A stretch of 64,000 nucleotides of DNA from Hetaerina americana. Lineage: Eukaryota > Arthropoda > Insecta > Odonata > Calopterygidae. The notes under the pieces are model-generated. The model was not told where the DNA came from. It saw only the letters and a list, made by a program, of their open reading frames with translations, and did not search any database. The translations under genes and the position numbers were made by a program. This document shows, piece after piece, positions 1 to 11,000 of this stretch. The stretch lies in assembly GCA_022747635.1 (NCBI GenBank), contig JAKTNV010000024.1, positions 124,001 through 188,000 on the forward strand. Direction: 5' to 3'. Each line of letters opens with the position of its first letter. Within the stretch, counting starts at the first letter, position 1.

Positions 1-417
1 AGAAAATGGGGAGTGGTTCCGGCTGTGAGAAATAGGTAAACGATCGATCATTCTTTAAGCTACAGTTCGATATGATAAAAATAATGACAGCTTCGGCGTG
101 GCAGTGAGAAATAATGAAACGTCAAAAAGGTATGTATTTCCACGAGTGACAACTGCATACTCTAAAGAATTAAATCCACATTTCCCATGAAATGAACTCA
201 AAAACTTACCGACTAATATTAAATCAATTACGAATTACATCAAAGTTTTTTTTTAATTCTCGCGCATACAAACATAATCGTATATTGGTATTTTCAAGAT
301 ATGAGGGCCTTACAGGGCTTACTTACAGGGCCTTTCCTTCTACGATAGAGCAATAACTTCGTTTCAACCTTGAGTCCACTTGTTGATCACGCCCCAAACG
401 CTATCATAGTGGTTATT
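1..417. other. no gene seen
   Basis: AT-rich sequence with normal CpG content. No splice-flanked open frame, RNA gene or recognisable repeat was seen. Confidence 0.5.
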
Positions 418-645
418 AGGGGAGGCAACCGGATGTTGAGGCTATTGGAGCCATTATGGTTTGGTGGGTAATTTGATAGAGGATTTTTAAGATGAGGAGG
501 GAGGGTAGAGAGAAACCAGTGGCGACGTTGGCGTCATTCCACTACCAAGGCAGGTTAAAAGGCAGTCTACAGTTTATTACCGCATCCAGTAGATGTATAA
601 CTACTCTTGAAGAGTTATCCAAACACAACCTGAGTAAATATCCGA
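418..645 (-). repeat. degraded SINE-B copy
   Basis: The start (GGGGAGGCAACCGGATGTTG) matches the 3' end of the better preserved copy at 23151-23424, and the GGGAGGGTAGAGAGAAACC stretch is shared. Further in, the shared body is recognisable but diverged, and the tRNA-like head is not clear. The element reads on the minus strand. An open frame overlapping it shows no protein signature and is treated as chance. Confidence 0.5.
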
Positions 646-2156
646 GTATGATTGAAAAACCAAAGGGGTGGAAGATCAGTAAAATACTCCTGCCGACCCA
701 ATCCCTGCTGCACATACGAGTACGTACATACAATAGCACGAATACTGGTCGGAAACTGAGTGTAGTAAAATATACTTCAACGAGTTTCATAAGATTTGGA
801 GGTCAACGTAAGAAAAAATTTAGCCAAGCATTGTTTGATCGTGTTTGGGGGGAAAACACCAAATATCCTTCCATTGTCTCTGAAAAGGCACGACATTGGT
901 AATTGGCGTGGAAAATGAAATATTTTTGGGAAGAAATTAGAACTAAGATATGAAAATAGATGTAAGGGAGTAAGACATTATAAAGATAAATAGGGAGAGA
1001 AGGTGAAGGAGGGAGCATGGAAGAAAGTGATGGGTGGAGGTTCGCGAGCATGAAATTGAATTGAAGTGTGACGAATTTATTACCCTGGGAAAATTAGTCC
1101 CCTAACAAATCAACCATTCACAGCGATTATGAGCCCTGTCAAAGCCGCTATAAGGCTAGTGATGAAAGCATAAAACACTCCATGGAACTCAAGGAAACCA
1201 AAAGTCCGACACGACGTGAATAAAACGTGAGGATCCATCGATTATGGCTTAAAGGAGAATTTTGAAGGATATGGTGGTATTTATCAGGCATTAAACTTTA
1301 GGTATGTGTGTTTTTGCAAAGTTCCCCGGAAATTAATTTGTATCTCTAAGGGTTAATTAACAACATTTAATGTCTAACAGATTTCTTCGAACAATTTAAA
1401 ATCAATGCCCTAGGTTAAAATAATAACTTTTCTTTAAAAATGAAAAGCGAGAGAAATGGTGTATTTTCACTTTGGAGAGTCATGGAGATGATTCAGGAAT
1501 GAGGGCATGCGGAAATGGAGGAGTGAAATATACCCGAAGACTAAATAAGAGAACCTATTGGAGTTGATTGGATTATTGGCAATAAAAAATTTTTATAGGA
1601 TTACTGGAAATGCAAATGTCATCACATTTTTGGTAGCATGCATTTTCTAAATATATTAATATCGTTTTTTATCAGAGGTGTCCCTACTCCATGAGACAAT
1701 ATTGAAATCATTTGCAAAAATGAATTAACATTGCGGAAGCAAAAAATTAAAATTACACCATAAAATAAATACATTAGAATGGAGTCGGAGCTAATGGATT
1801 TTAGATGGCGCATGGAAAAAATACAAGTTTAAGTTTTTACCTATATTTAAGATGAAAATAGAGTTATAATGCTTTTATTTTCCTAATCACCTAAGGGATA
1901 GCTTTTGATAAAAATTACATCAATTTTATAAAAATATTGATTTTTCCAATTATTAGAACTAAATTGAAGGCATATGCATATTTTTTGATATCTTTTAATA
2001 TAATAGATATAGCGTCAATAATATTGCTGAGTAGAGTTTAAGCATTTCAAGTTTCCTCTCGTTAAGTGCCCCAATTTATGAATTCATAAAGGGCTGATGA
2101 TTTGAAGGTATGGTTTAGGAGGATTTAGATATCAATGAAATGGTTTACTGTAGTAC
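646..2156. other. no gene seen
   Basis: AT-rich non-coding DNA. No open frame with splice sites or family motifs was seen on either strand. Confidence 0.45.
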
Positions 2157-2345
2157 GTGGTAACTCATTGGGTAAGAGCGTTCGGTTATCGATCAGAGGG
2201 CCCGAGTTTAAACATGGTCGACACCTTTGATGGACACTCTTAGACTTACTCAAGCTGTTTGACTTCCTACAGAACGTTCTGGGGAAACCGTGTAAGGCAT
2301 ACGAACTGACCTCCCTAACCTACAGGTGAATTTCACACCCCGCAA
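2157..2345 (+). repeat. tRNA-like SINE remnant (third family)
   Basis: It begins with an A-box-like segment (GTGGTAACTCATTGGGTAAG) followed about 25 bases later by a degenerate B-box-like GAGTTTAAAC. It continues into a body containing GGGGAAACCGTGTAAGGCAT. The arrangement resembles a tRNA-derived SINE head plus tRNA-unrelated body. Only one copy is visible here, so the family assignment is inferred from layout alone. Confidence 0.4.
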
Positions 2346-3765
2346 GAATGAATACGAGGAGAATTCTGCTCTGGCCTATAAAACCAACCTCCAGGTTGGC
2401 TGCCGTATTTAGAATTTAATTGATACAACTTTAATTAAAATTAATAAATACTATGAGCAGTTACGTGATCTACAATATTGATCTCACTTTTTCAGACCGA
2501 AGAAGGCATAAAGTATCATTGCAAAATTATTTCCTGTTTACAAACTACCGACGTAAATTGTTTGTAGTGTAGTCGCCTGCAAAGATGTTCTTGCACATTT
2601 CCCTTCAACTGTCCTTGTCTATCAAACTGCTTGGCTTGAAGCTAGGCCAATAAATGGCTTTCTTACGTCCATTTTTATACGATGTTCATCTAGCTCCTGC
2701 AAAATTTCACCATGGATGAACTCAGTACTATGCTATTTTTACGCAATATTTTTGGATGAAACATAGCAAAAACACTATTCATTTTACAAAAACCATTTGG
2801 GGATGAGGCCGTAGGACATTTTGGTGTTATGACTGAGATTTTGGAACCAGCAGAGCCGATAGCAATATTGAAAAATCCCAGAAATGAGCTTTAGTAGACT
2901 GGTAGACAATATGCGAAGATAGTAGGGAACGAAGGAGGCCTACATACTTTGATGATGAAGCTGTTGGGGAGGCCATAGAATGAAAGAGGATTCACCTAAA
3001 GAAAAGCAGTAGTTGCTGTGCCGCAAGAGACGAAGGGAAGACGAAGACGTGCGGGGAGAGAGTGGAGGGAGAGGGAGACGCGGTGCGCACGGGAGCGGGA
3101 GTACGTAGGTGGAAAGAACCAGAGGGATAAACTGAGGAGGCTGACTTCGGGTGGAAGACAACGAGCCGACATGGTTACTCGATTCGATCGTAACGCCAAA
3201 GCCTTCTGTAGTTCCCCCTTGTTCCCCCACACTCACCGTTCCATATCCGAGGGGTCAAATCGCGTCGCGCGACCTATTGGTGCGAAAAATTGGCATATTT
3301 TACAAAAAAACTGCATGTACCGATGAAATCAAATGATGAAAACAATGGAAATGTGGTTTCTTTGGCGGCGGTTTTACAGACGAAGAACAGCGTATGGTAT
3401 TGATTTCGATTAAGTCTTTCGGGATGAGAAAAATAACAATTAAAGAATAGTAACAGAAAAAGTAATCACTGTGACAGGAGGCTAAAATGGCCGAGGAGGA
3501 ATAGCCGAAGGGAAGCGTAAAAGAAAAACTTGGAATGTAAGAACTGCAATCGATTGTTTGAGTGATTCTGTATTACCAAACAGCCGCGCCGCGACAATTT
3601 GAAAAATATTGTTTCACTTCTTCAGAGAGAGTATTTATTTCAAATGTCTATTCACAGAACTTGAAATAACCCAGTGACAATAATGAGCCCAAAAAATTAT
3701 AAGAAACTGTTGAAGATCCTGCAACAGTAACTATTAACAGAGTCGTCCGTTCATGCGCATAAAAA
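2346..3765. other. no gene seen; GC-richer patch
   Basis: Mostly AT-rich. A purine-rich, GC-richer patch at about 2990-3260 carries overlapping short open frames on both strands with arginine- or serine-rich translations typical of chance frames. No coding gene is supported. Confidence 0.4.
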
Positions 3766-3870
3766 TGCAACAATTATAAAGTGTAAAATTCATCAGTCTC
3801 AACCGAGATTTGACCTCGGATCCCTCGATATCCAGCCGAGGGCTTTAGTGAGTTAAGCTACCGAATCATG
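3766..3870 (-). repeat. SINE-A copy, minus strand
   Basis: Reverse-oriented tRNA-derived SINE. It shows the tail end TGCAACAATTATAAAGTGTA, the B-box region near GATTTGACCTCGGATCCCTC and the A-box region TTTAGTGAGTTAAGCTACCG. It aligns by eye with the copies at 28592 and 49606. The B box is mutated. It lies head to head with a plus-strand copy 23 bases away. Confidence 0.8.
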
Positions 3871-3892
3871 TTCTTCCACATAGACATCTTTG

Positions 3893-4006
3893 GACGCCTC
3901 GTAGCTTAACTGACTAAAGTCCTCGGCCGGGCTTCAAGAGATCCGAGTTTGAATTCCGGTCAAGGCGAATGAAGTTTTTACACTTTGATATTGTTGCATT
4001 GCAATG
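3893..4006 (+). repeat. SINE-A copy, plus strand
   Basis: A-box region TCGTAGCTTAACTGACTAAA, B-box region GAGTTTGAATTCCGG, then the family tail ending TTGTTGCATTGCAATG. It is the inverted partner of the copy at 3766-3870. A transcript crossing both could fold into a hairpin of about 100 base pairs. Confidence 0.8.
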
Positions 4007-4780
4007 GGACTGAAAAATTTAACTCTGTCAAGTCTTTAAGAGAAATGAATCACAACAAATATATTCACCGGCATTCACATAATAGCGTTGTTACGCAGGC
4101 TGGTGCCATGCTGAATGTCCATGCCATTATGGCAATTTGTCAAACGAAAAGGCAATGATAAAATCGTCTAAGAGAGTACCAAAAAAGAAGAGTAAGCCAG
4201 AAGCAGGATTCTAAACGTTAGTTATCCCATGCAACTTGTTCTGCCACACATAACAGTCAACCCTGAGCTGCTGCTGACAGGTACTACGGGCCCATATTTT
4301 TATTAGCTGGCAACTCGGCATCTTTATCGAATAATTATTAATATAAATTCTATTTACTTGAAAAATAAATAAGAGCAGCTCAAAATAAAATAAAAGCAAT
4401 AAAAATTTAGGAAAACTTCTTGAATTACATCATGACTGAATAGCCTTGAAGCAATCCCAGTGATTAAGTTCTCTACATTTGGTTACGGTTTTGAGATATG
4501 GAGTTTTCAACTAATTTGTAACAAAAATGCTGGACTATGATTCACTTCAAGTTATACATCGCACTCATTCAATCGTTCCTTTTCCCATAAATATCTTTAC
4601 GGATGTTCCCTGAACTTCTGCAACCGATTCTAAGACAAATATAATGAGCAAGTTCATTTGAACCGATCATCGTCCAGCACATCAGCTTTGCTGTTAGCCT
4701 AGGACTGTAACACGCCGAAGTGACCTGCAAATATATCCACGTCCTATCGCTGCGACGAGATATGCAGCGTTTTTCAAAAA
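4007..4780. other. no gene seen
   Basis: Non-coding sequence between the SINE pair and the GC-rich island. No recognised feature on either strand. Confidence 0.45.
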
Positions 4781-5714
4781 TTTAACGCGGTGGCAGGGGT
4801 GAGCCAAGGATTGATGGATGAGAGGAAAAGGTAGCCTCGAGGGTGGGGTGAGGGGAAGAGAGGAGAAGAGGGGGAAATGAAAAGAGAGGAGGAGGGGAAG
4901 AAAGGAGAAAGGGGATGAGGGGGTGTGCGGGAGGGGAAAGGAGACGGGGACGGGGAAGCGAGACAGGGGTGGGGAAGGAGGAAGACGGAGACAGTGGCAT
5001 GAATCTTCCAAGGATGAGTCTGCGAGGATGAGATGCATTAGCGGCCAGGAGGGGCGGAGGGAGGGAGGGATGCTGAGCGAGGGGGGTCGGGAGGAGTGGT
5101 GTGAGACAAGCGAGAAGGAAAAAGAGAGAGAGGGGAGGGGTGGTGAGGAAAGAGGGAGAGGGCGGATGAAGAGAGAGAGAGGATGGAGTGGTGCGAAGGA
5201 AACAGGATTTTCTTCCCTCAGACCCTCGTGCGGCTATTGAAGAGAGCACGCGGTGGTCCGACGCGACTTGAGTGGATGAGCGCACGCGACGGGGACCAGA
5301 GTGGTGGCCGTGGTCCCACCGATTGCACCCCTCCGGGAGCTCTCCATTTAGCGGGCGTGGGTCGTGAGGGTCCCCGGAGGACGCAATCAAAACACGGGTG
5401 AATCGGACCCCGTTCGGAGTGAACCCCGCGTGTGGAACAGAGTCGATAGAGGAGCCCGACCGTGCAGGGGTCGACGCCATCTCAGGACTCTGGAATGTCC
5501 CCGCTCCGACGGGAATCGCTTTCGGAGCGCAGGGAAACCCACACACGGTGACTAAAGTAGCGGCGGGAGTCGGTGTGGTCAGATCCCAGGACAGTATACA
5601 CCTTAGACAGCAGGAGGGGACCGACGACCGAAAGAATGGACTAGGTCTGACAGCGACACCCGCCGCAGTGAAGTGCTCCTCGTAACCGAAAGAATTAGCG
5701 GAGGTTCCGCGGAG
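4781..5714 (+). promoter_or_regulatory. CpG/purine-rich island: probable promoter and 5' UTR of the 5715 gene
   Basis: From about 4800 to 5200 the plus strand is almost entirely purine (runs of GGGGA, GAGAG and GGAGG). From 5200 the sequence becomes dense in CpG, in sharp contrast to the AT-rich DNA on the left. An in-frame TAG at 5604-5606 ends the upstream frame, and no in-frame ATG occurs before 5715, so the stretch just upstream is best read as 5' UTR. No TATA box is obvious. The transcription start is not determined. Long open frames here on both strands come from low complexity and are not called as genes. Confidence 0.5.
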
Positions 5715-6491
5715 ATGGACCGCTCACCGTCCGGCGACCTCGGGAACCGGGTCTCCTTCTACATAGACGAGTCCCTGCAGAGCGTCTATGGAGTGTCGAA
5801 CGACAACATCGTGGGGGGGCGAGGTCGCGAGCGGAGGGCGAGGGTCGGCGGCCTCCGGCGGCAGGCCTCGATTGAGCCTGGGTGCCGGAGGCAGTCGACA
5901 CGAGGTGGGGGGGACCAGAGAAGGCTCCGGCGGCACGTATCTGAGGCATCAGCCATGGAAAAGCCACCCCTGTCGAGGCACGGCTCGGGGGGCGGCCGGA
6001 ACGGCGCCCGTGGCATCACCCGACGGATCTCCCGCCACGAGTCGGACACGAGGCGGCCCCCGTCCCGGAGGCCGTCCCAGAGGGCTAGCGCGGGTGGCGG
6101 GGGGAGTTTCCGCGGTTCCGTCTACCAGGTGTCGCCGTCCCTGGACGTTCGAAGACAGGGGTCGCAGCGAGAGAGCTTGAAGACGAGGGCGGACGGGGAA
6201 GTGGCGGGGAAGAGAAGTCCTAAGGGTGTCCACAGAGTCCCCAAAGAGCCGATGGACCCTGAGGCGATGGCCGAGGAGGAGAAGGCGCTGGCCAAGGAGA
6301 GGAGGCATCGCATGGCCGTCACCATCATCCTTGCCACATTCTTCTTTCTCGTGGTGTCCAGCGTCCTCGTGGTCGTAGTCACCTTGACCCAGACCACGTT
6401 CCACAACGCGCCCGCGCCCTCCAACAGAACGGCGAGTTTGAGGCCCCCTTGGGATGACACTCAAGGAGGCGGGAGTAACAATTCGCTGTAA
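5715..6491 (+). CDS. single-pass membrane protein with Arg/Ser-rich N-terminal tail, family not recognised
   Basis: The start is the first in-frame ATG after the TAG at 5604. Its context, GCGGAGATGGAC, has G at -3 and +4. The product has 258 residues. Residues about 27-150 are rich in Arg, Ser and Gly and carry several basophilic-kinase-type sites (RRQS, RRIS, RRPS). A charged stretch EEEKALAKERRHR precedes a strong hydrophobic segment at about 200-225 (MAVTIILATFFFLVVSSVLV...). The short tail after it has NRT and NNS sequons. The basic flank predicts a cytoplasmic N-terminus and an outside or luminal C-terminus (type II). Codon composition is very GC-rich, in keeping with the island. The frame closes at TAA 6489-6491, 26 bases before a near-consensus splice donor. 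A weaker phase-1 donor inside the last codons (exon end 6474) would instead join the 34654 or 36981 exons and give a longer C-terminus. I do not recognise the family; the TM and topology reading is prediction only. Confidence 0.7.
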   Translation: MDRSPSGDLGNRVSFYIDESLQSVYGVSNDNIVGGRGRERRARVGGLRRQASIEPGCRRQSTRGGGDQRRLRRHVSEASAMEKPPLSRHGSGGGRNGARGITRRISRHESDTRRPPSRRPSQRASAGGGGSFRGSVYQVSPSLDVRRQGSQRESLKTRADGEVAGKRSPKGVHRVPKEPMDPEAMAEEEKALAKERRHRMAVTIILATFFFLVVSSVLVVVVTLTQTTFHNAPAPSNRTASLRPPWDDTQGGGSNNSL

Positions 6492-6514
6492 ATGGTCGTG
6501 AGACGATATTTCAT

Positions 6515-6523
6515 CGGGTAAGT
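6515..6523 (+). other. strong 5' splice donor after the stop codon
   Basis: CGG|GTAAGT places an exon end at 6517, a near-perfect match to the donor consensus. If used, the transcript has an intron just after the stop at 6489-6491. The stop-to-junction distance of 26 bases is short enough that nonsense-mediated decay would not be expected. A competing donor at 6475 (GGA|GTAACA) is weaker but keeps the reading frame open. Confidence 0.55.
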
Positions 6524-6760
6524 CCTTCCATTGCCGTCGATGGCATAACCGGGATTAGCAGGGGTGCAACCTTTGTTTGAATGCGTTTGAAGTACGTGTT
6601 GGGTCCTTGGAAACTAACTTCGAATGGGAGCAGTCACTGAGGGAATTGGAGGGAGAAGTTAGAAGAAACAATTAGTATGAGTGGATAAATCTTTGTTATG
6701 AGCCAGGTATACTCAGTATGTATGTTTCCAAGATAAACTTAACTTTGACATTCCTCTTTG

Positions 6761-6796
6761 TGATGATGTGGCTATACGGAAAAAGCCACATCATCA
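6761..6796. repeat. 13-bp perfect inverted repeat
   Basis: TGATGATGTGGCT at 6761-6773 is repeated in reverse complement at 6784-6796 with a 10-base spacer. The following 45 bases (about 6797-6845) resemble the SINE-B body, so the hairpin may be part of a damaged mobile element. Confidence 0.6.
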
Positions 6797-6845
6797 TGGT
6801 TTCATGTCCCGACCCATGGACGTTGGACTCACCTTAAATTGACAC

Positions 6846-7683
6846 CCGTTTTAGCCTGTACAGGGCCGAAATTCCGGAGGAAAACTTGTCACCTAATAGA
6901 AAACAAACTTAGTCCAAACCTTTCAACGAAAATGAGTATATAAGACTTAAATGTTGACGACGATAAGTGTTTAGCAGTGGCAGAGAGGATCAAGAACTAG
7001 AAATTAGCTCCGCGACGCATGTTGGCGTGAATGATAATCACGTCCCATTCCGAGACGATGGCAGTGACAGATTGACAGAGTGGCCTGGGGCGGTCAACTA
7101 TCCATCTCTATTATTACTGGCAAAATGTTTTCGTGTTTGCTTGTTTGTCTAGTCCCCTTCGAGAAGACAAGGTCGGCCCAACTCCCTCAAAAGTAATTTT
7201 TTCCATTCTTTCGAGGAAGGGACGCTATGCTGGCTATTATCGAGTGAATGAGTCGGGGAGAGTACCGTTCCTACACGAAAAACACAACGAGTTACGATTT
7301 TCGATTTACAATGGGCAGATATCCAACGGCAGACAACGCCGCCAAAAATACGACGCTTACGTGCAGCGAGTTTTTTTTCTGAAAATAAAGAGAATGTGTT
7401 GAAAGTTGTTTGAAAATTAATTTGCCAGAACTTTCCTTTCATGCTTCTTTGGAACATGGCGAGTAGCGCATGATTTTTTTTCTCATCCATGCATTACATG
7501 GGAAAGTTTCAAAAAATATAATTGACAAATTGAAATATACAAATCACATTTTTGCTACAAGGAAAACTTTTTTGATCTACCTAAGAAAGCTATATAAGAA
7601 GAAAATCTAAGAAGGGCTTCAAAAATAAGTTTATGCACTATAATTTTAAGTACGTATTGAAAGTCCATTTAGTTATTCGATAA
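6846..7683. other. no gene seen
   Basis: Non-coding. Short overlapping open frames on both strands lack recognisable domains or coherent splice sites. Confidence 0.4.
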
Positions 7684-8005
7684 GGCAACCGACAGATGAC
7701 GTCATTTGGACCACTGGGGATAGGTGGGTAATTTTGGAGAGGTAGGATTTTCGGAAAATGGGAGAAGGAAGGGTGAAGGAAAACCCGGCGTCGGAAATAA
7801 CATTCTTTTAACGAAAGGCTCCTAAGGGTTCACAAATTAAAAGTTCCATCCCATCCAGTGGACGGCGTCCTTAACTTGAAGTGCTCGCCACATAGCCCCT
7901 CAAATATGGACACCACTGAAAAATTCCACCAACACCTGGATTCGAATATGGGTGCTCTTGAGAGAGAGATATTACTAACCACCGCACTATTCTGATACCC
8001 TTGAC
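7684..8005 (-). repeat. SINE-B copy, minus strand
   Basis: It starts with GGCAACCGACAGATGACGTC, shares GAAAACCCGGCGTCGG and the CCCATCCAGTGGACGGCGTC body, and includes ACACCTGGATTCGAATATGG at the B-box position. It ends in an ACCACCGCAC stretch that forms the A-box side of the tRNA-like head. The order of segments is the same as at 23151-23424. Confidence 0.75.
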
Positions 8006-11000
8006 ATCCATAGCATTTTTACTATAATTTTAAGGATTTATAGTGGTTTTCAGTTACGTTAAATACAGTGCCCTATTTCCTTTGAGTGTCATGTCTGAGT
8101 TACAATATTTTTATACGTCTGAACAACGATGAAGTTATAAAAGCGTAGGCGTGATAATTATTTCATGATAAAAGACTTTCATTTCATCCTGATATTTTTC
8201 TATATTTAGAGAACTGACTGTTAATTGATGTACCAATAAATTTTTTGAGTTTTGCCGATATATGTGCAAAATTGGTTTCACATGTTCCTCATTGTTCAAA
8301 CACCTATAAGGATGTGAGAATATCAAATTAATAATTATAGTTATATTTCAACAAGAATAAATTTACGAAAATATTTATTTTACCTTCTGCAATTGCAAAA
8401 TGATTTCCTTAAATTTAGATAGGTACGTGCCGAGTACACTTGATTTGATAAATTAATAGAGAGATTTTTCCCTCTGTGCCCAATCTTATCTTAATGAATG
8501 TCTATGCAGTAGGTAATCTCATTTCATTGAATTTCTCCCGCAATTCGATTGATTACTTAGATGTACATGTATTATAAGGATACGTGATGCACATTTTTAG
8601 TACATTGAAAACTAAATGATTATACACCAATAATTTTGCAATTGTAGAGAAGAGAGATGACGAAAATGTCTATTATATCACATCTCTCAGACCATCCTCC
8701 ATAGTGAATAGATCGCAATCAGATTTCTCCTCAAAATTTGCTCCTCAGAATTAAACCATATATATTTATGATCACTTTTCATTCGCATATGCGCTGCTTC
8801 TTTCATAAATAGTTCAGCCATTAACAAAAATATGAACTTTAAGGAAATTATTTCTTCTCACAAGACTGAATCCCTCACGGAAATCACATAATTTAAAGAA
8901 GAAGAGTTTTTGGTTTGATTCAACGGCTAATGTTCTTTCGCTTCATCGATATAAATGGATTTAGTTCAAATAATAGCACAAACATATCTTCCCAGGACAT
9001 GAACCGGTGGCTTGAGTCAACCGACGATCGCTACCTCTTCCCCAGCCTCACATGAACCGGGCCAGTTTACGATTTTACTGAATAATTTCATATAATTGGT
9101 TCATTCTCTCTTAGTTCTGAATATTGATCGTAGTTGTTTTCTGATTACTGACTGATTCAATTCTCATATGGACGCGTAGAGGTCCAAGGAATGAACGATT
9201 CACATCCCCAGAGTACACAATACCTGTTAAGCAAAGCGAAATTGTCATCAAATTCATTGATTGGGCTGACAAAAGCTTTGATGGAAACTGGGGTGTAGTT
9301 ATGATGTATGTAAAGCGTGCATAAAATTTATTGGAATGAATCGTTCATCTCCTTATGAGGTTTGATGACGTATTGTAACCATAGAATTAATTTATTGAAA
9401 GACTGAAACTACATGTATTTCTTCTGGGCGCGTTTCTAATCCCCTGAAAAGTTTCGAAATAAAATGAAATTTTCAACCCCTAAGCTGAGCTGTCTAAACC
9501 AAATGAGGTTATCCGTTATAAGAAATATGAAAAACCCTGAGATAAGTTGAATAATATTGAACTATGCTAATTTATATTGGTTTATTCGAAGGGTGAAAAT
9601 GCTAAATTACACATTCTAATATCAATGAATGTGTATAATTTATAACGCCTCGTTCAGCACACACAAAAATGATTCCTTATGCGATACGATTTCACACGTT
9701 CTCCGAATTAAATTGAAGCTTTTCCTCTGAATGTATGAAAAATAATTTATTTCCCTCTCGAAAACAAAAGCAAACGTGAATGTGTTTTATTTTGAGAGCG
9801 CTAAGTTTTATTTCGAGCCCATGGAGAAGAGTTCATAACATTAATGCGAATGCCGAAATACAAAGATAAAAGTCGTCATGAATTCATTAGCATAAGATAC
9901 CTATTACTTACAATCGTCAATGACATTTTAAAGAAAACATTTCAGAGGATGATAACAGTGTTAATTCAAATGTAATTTTGACTGGTGAAGTAGTTGAACA
10001 TTCAAACTATATGAGAACTCTTTGTAGCTAATTAAAAAACCAATTAGGAACGAGTAATGTCTGTTCTCGGGGATCAATGATACTGGAGACATTACGTGAT
10101 GGCTACATGCTGTATTTGTTTGCGTCATTTGATTTTGATATCGACGCAATTATCCGGAACCTTTACCACGCTGACGGAAACACTTCATCAAGATACGAAG
10201 TGCCTACTTCCAATGTTTAATATTCTATCAATAATATCCTCAACCAATAGCCGTCTGTAATTATACGGCTCTGAGTAAGCAAAGTATAGGCATCTGGCTT
10301 TTAAAGTACATACCAAAATCCTATCAAAGTGCTACTATGAGTGAATATATTCCTTGACGGATAAAGTACTCTTATCACACACTTGAATGAGAACTAAACT
10401 TATTTCTAAACTTTATCGTTTATCTTCAATTTTCTGGCAGTGATGCTCGAAAGTGTCAAGTTAGTTTTCCTCAGAAGAAACAATATTTTCCAAAAGGATG
10501 TGCCACAACTGTCTCAAAAGTTTCGCGTGATCATTGTACTCCATTCACTCTCAAAAAGCACAAGAGAGGGTGATTAATTCTCAGTCCGCATTGTGAATCC
10601 TTCAACCAGCACATTTAGTGGAGTCACTTTGCCGCGGATGCTCTTAAGTTTATTTTGTATTCAATCAATACCGACTCCGACTCTTCTTAAGAAACTAACA
10701 AACAAGCGTGTCCGTCTTTGGTCTCCAGTGACGTGCGGTGGCCGAACATCGCCGAAGACTGACGTAACAGTTGGCCGCCCATCTCCTAGATGCTTGAGTG
10801 GAGGCGAGTTAAAATCTATTGGAGGGGAGAAAGTCGAACGCTGCCCCCTCGCTAATCATTACTCATTCTTTCCCCACGTACTCCTTTCACAAGGATCCCG
10901 TTTTCCTCCATCACCTATTCTTGGTAGGATTAGCAAAGTAATCATAGCGCATCTATAATTTATGAGGTCACCCAAAATCCTTTGGTTGAGGGTTAAATGG

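Noticed and set aside
3018..3326. Plus-strand open frame of about 100 residues
   Set aside because: Arg/Glu-rich chance frame in a purine-rich patch; the opposite strand is also open in two frames.
4782..5546. Long minus-strand open frame (254 residues) in the purine-rich island
   Set aside because: The translation is dominated by Pro/Ser/Leu runs from the polypurine tract, has no domain, and overlaps the probable promoter and 5' UTR of the plus-strand gene.
5949..6464. Minus-strand frames antisense to the membrane protein
   Set aside because: Shadow frames of GC-rich coding sequence; no splice sites or motifs of their own.
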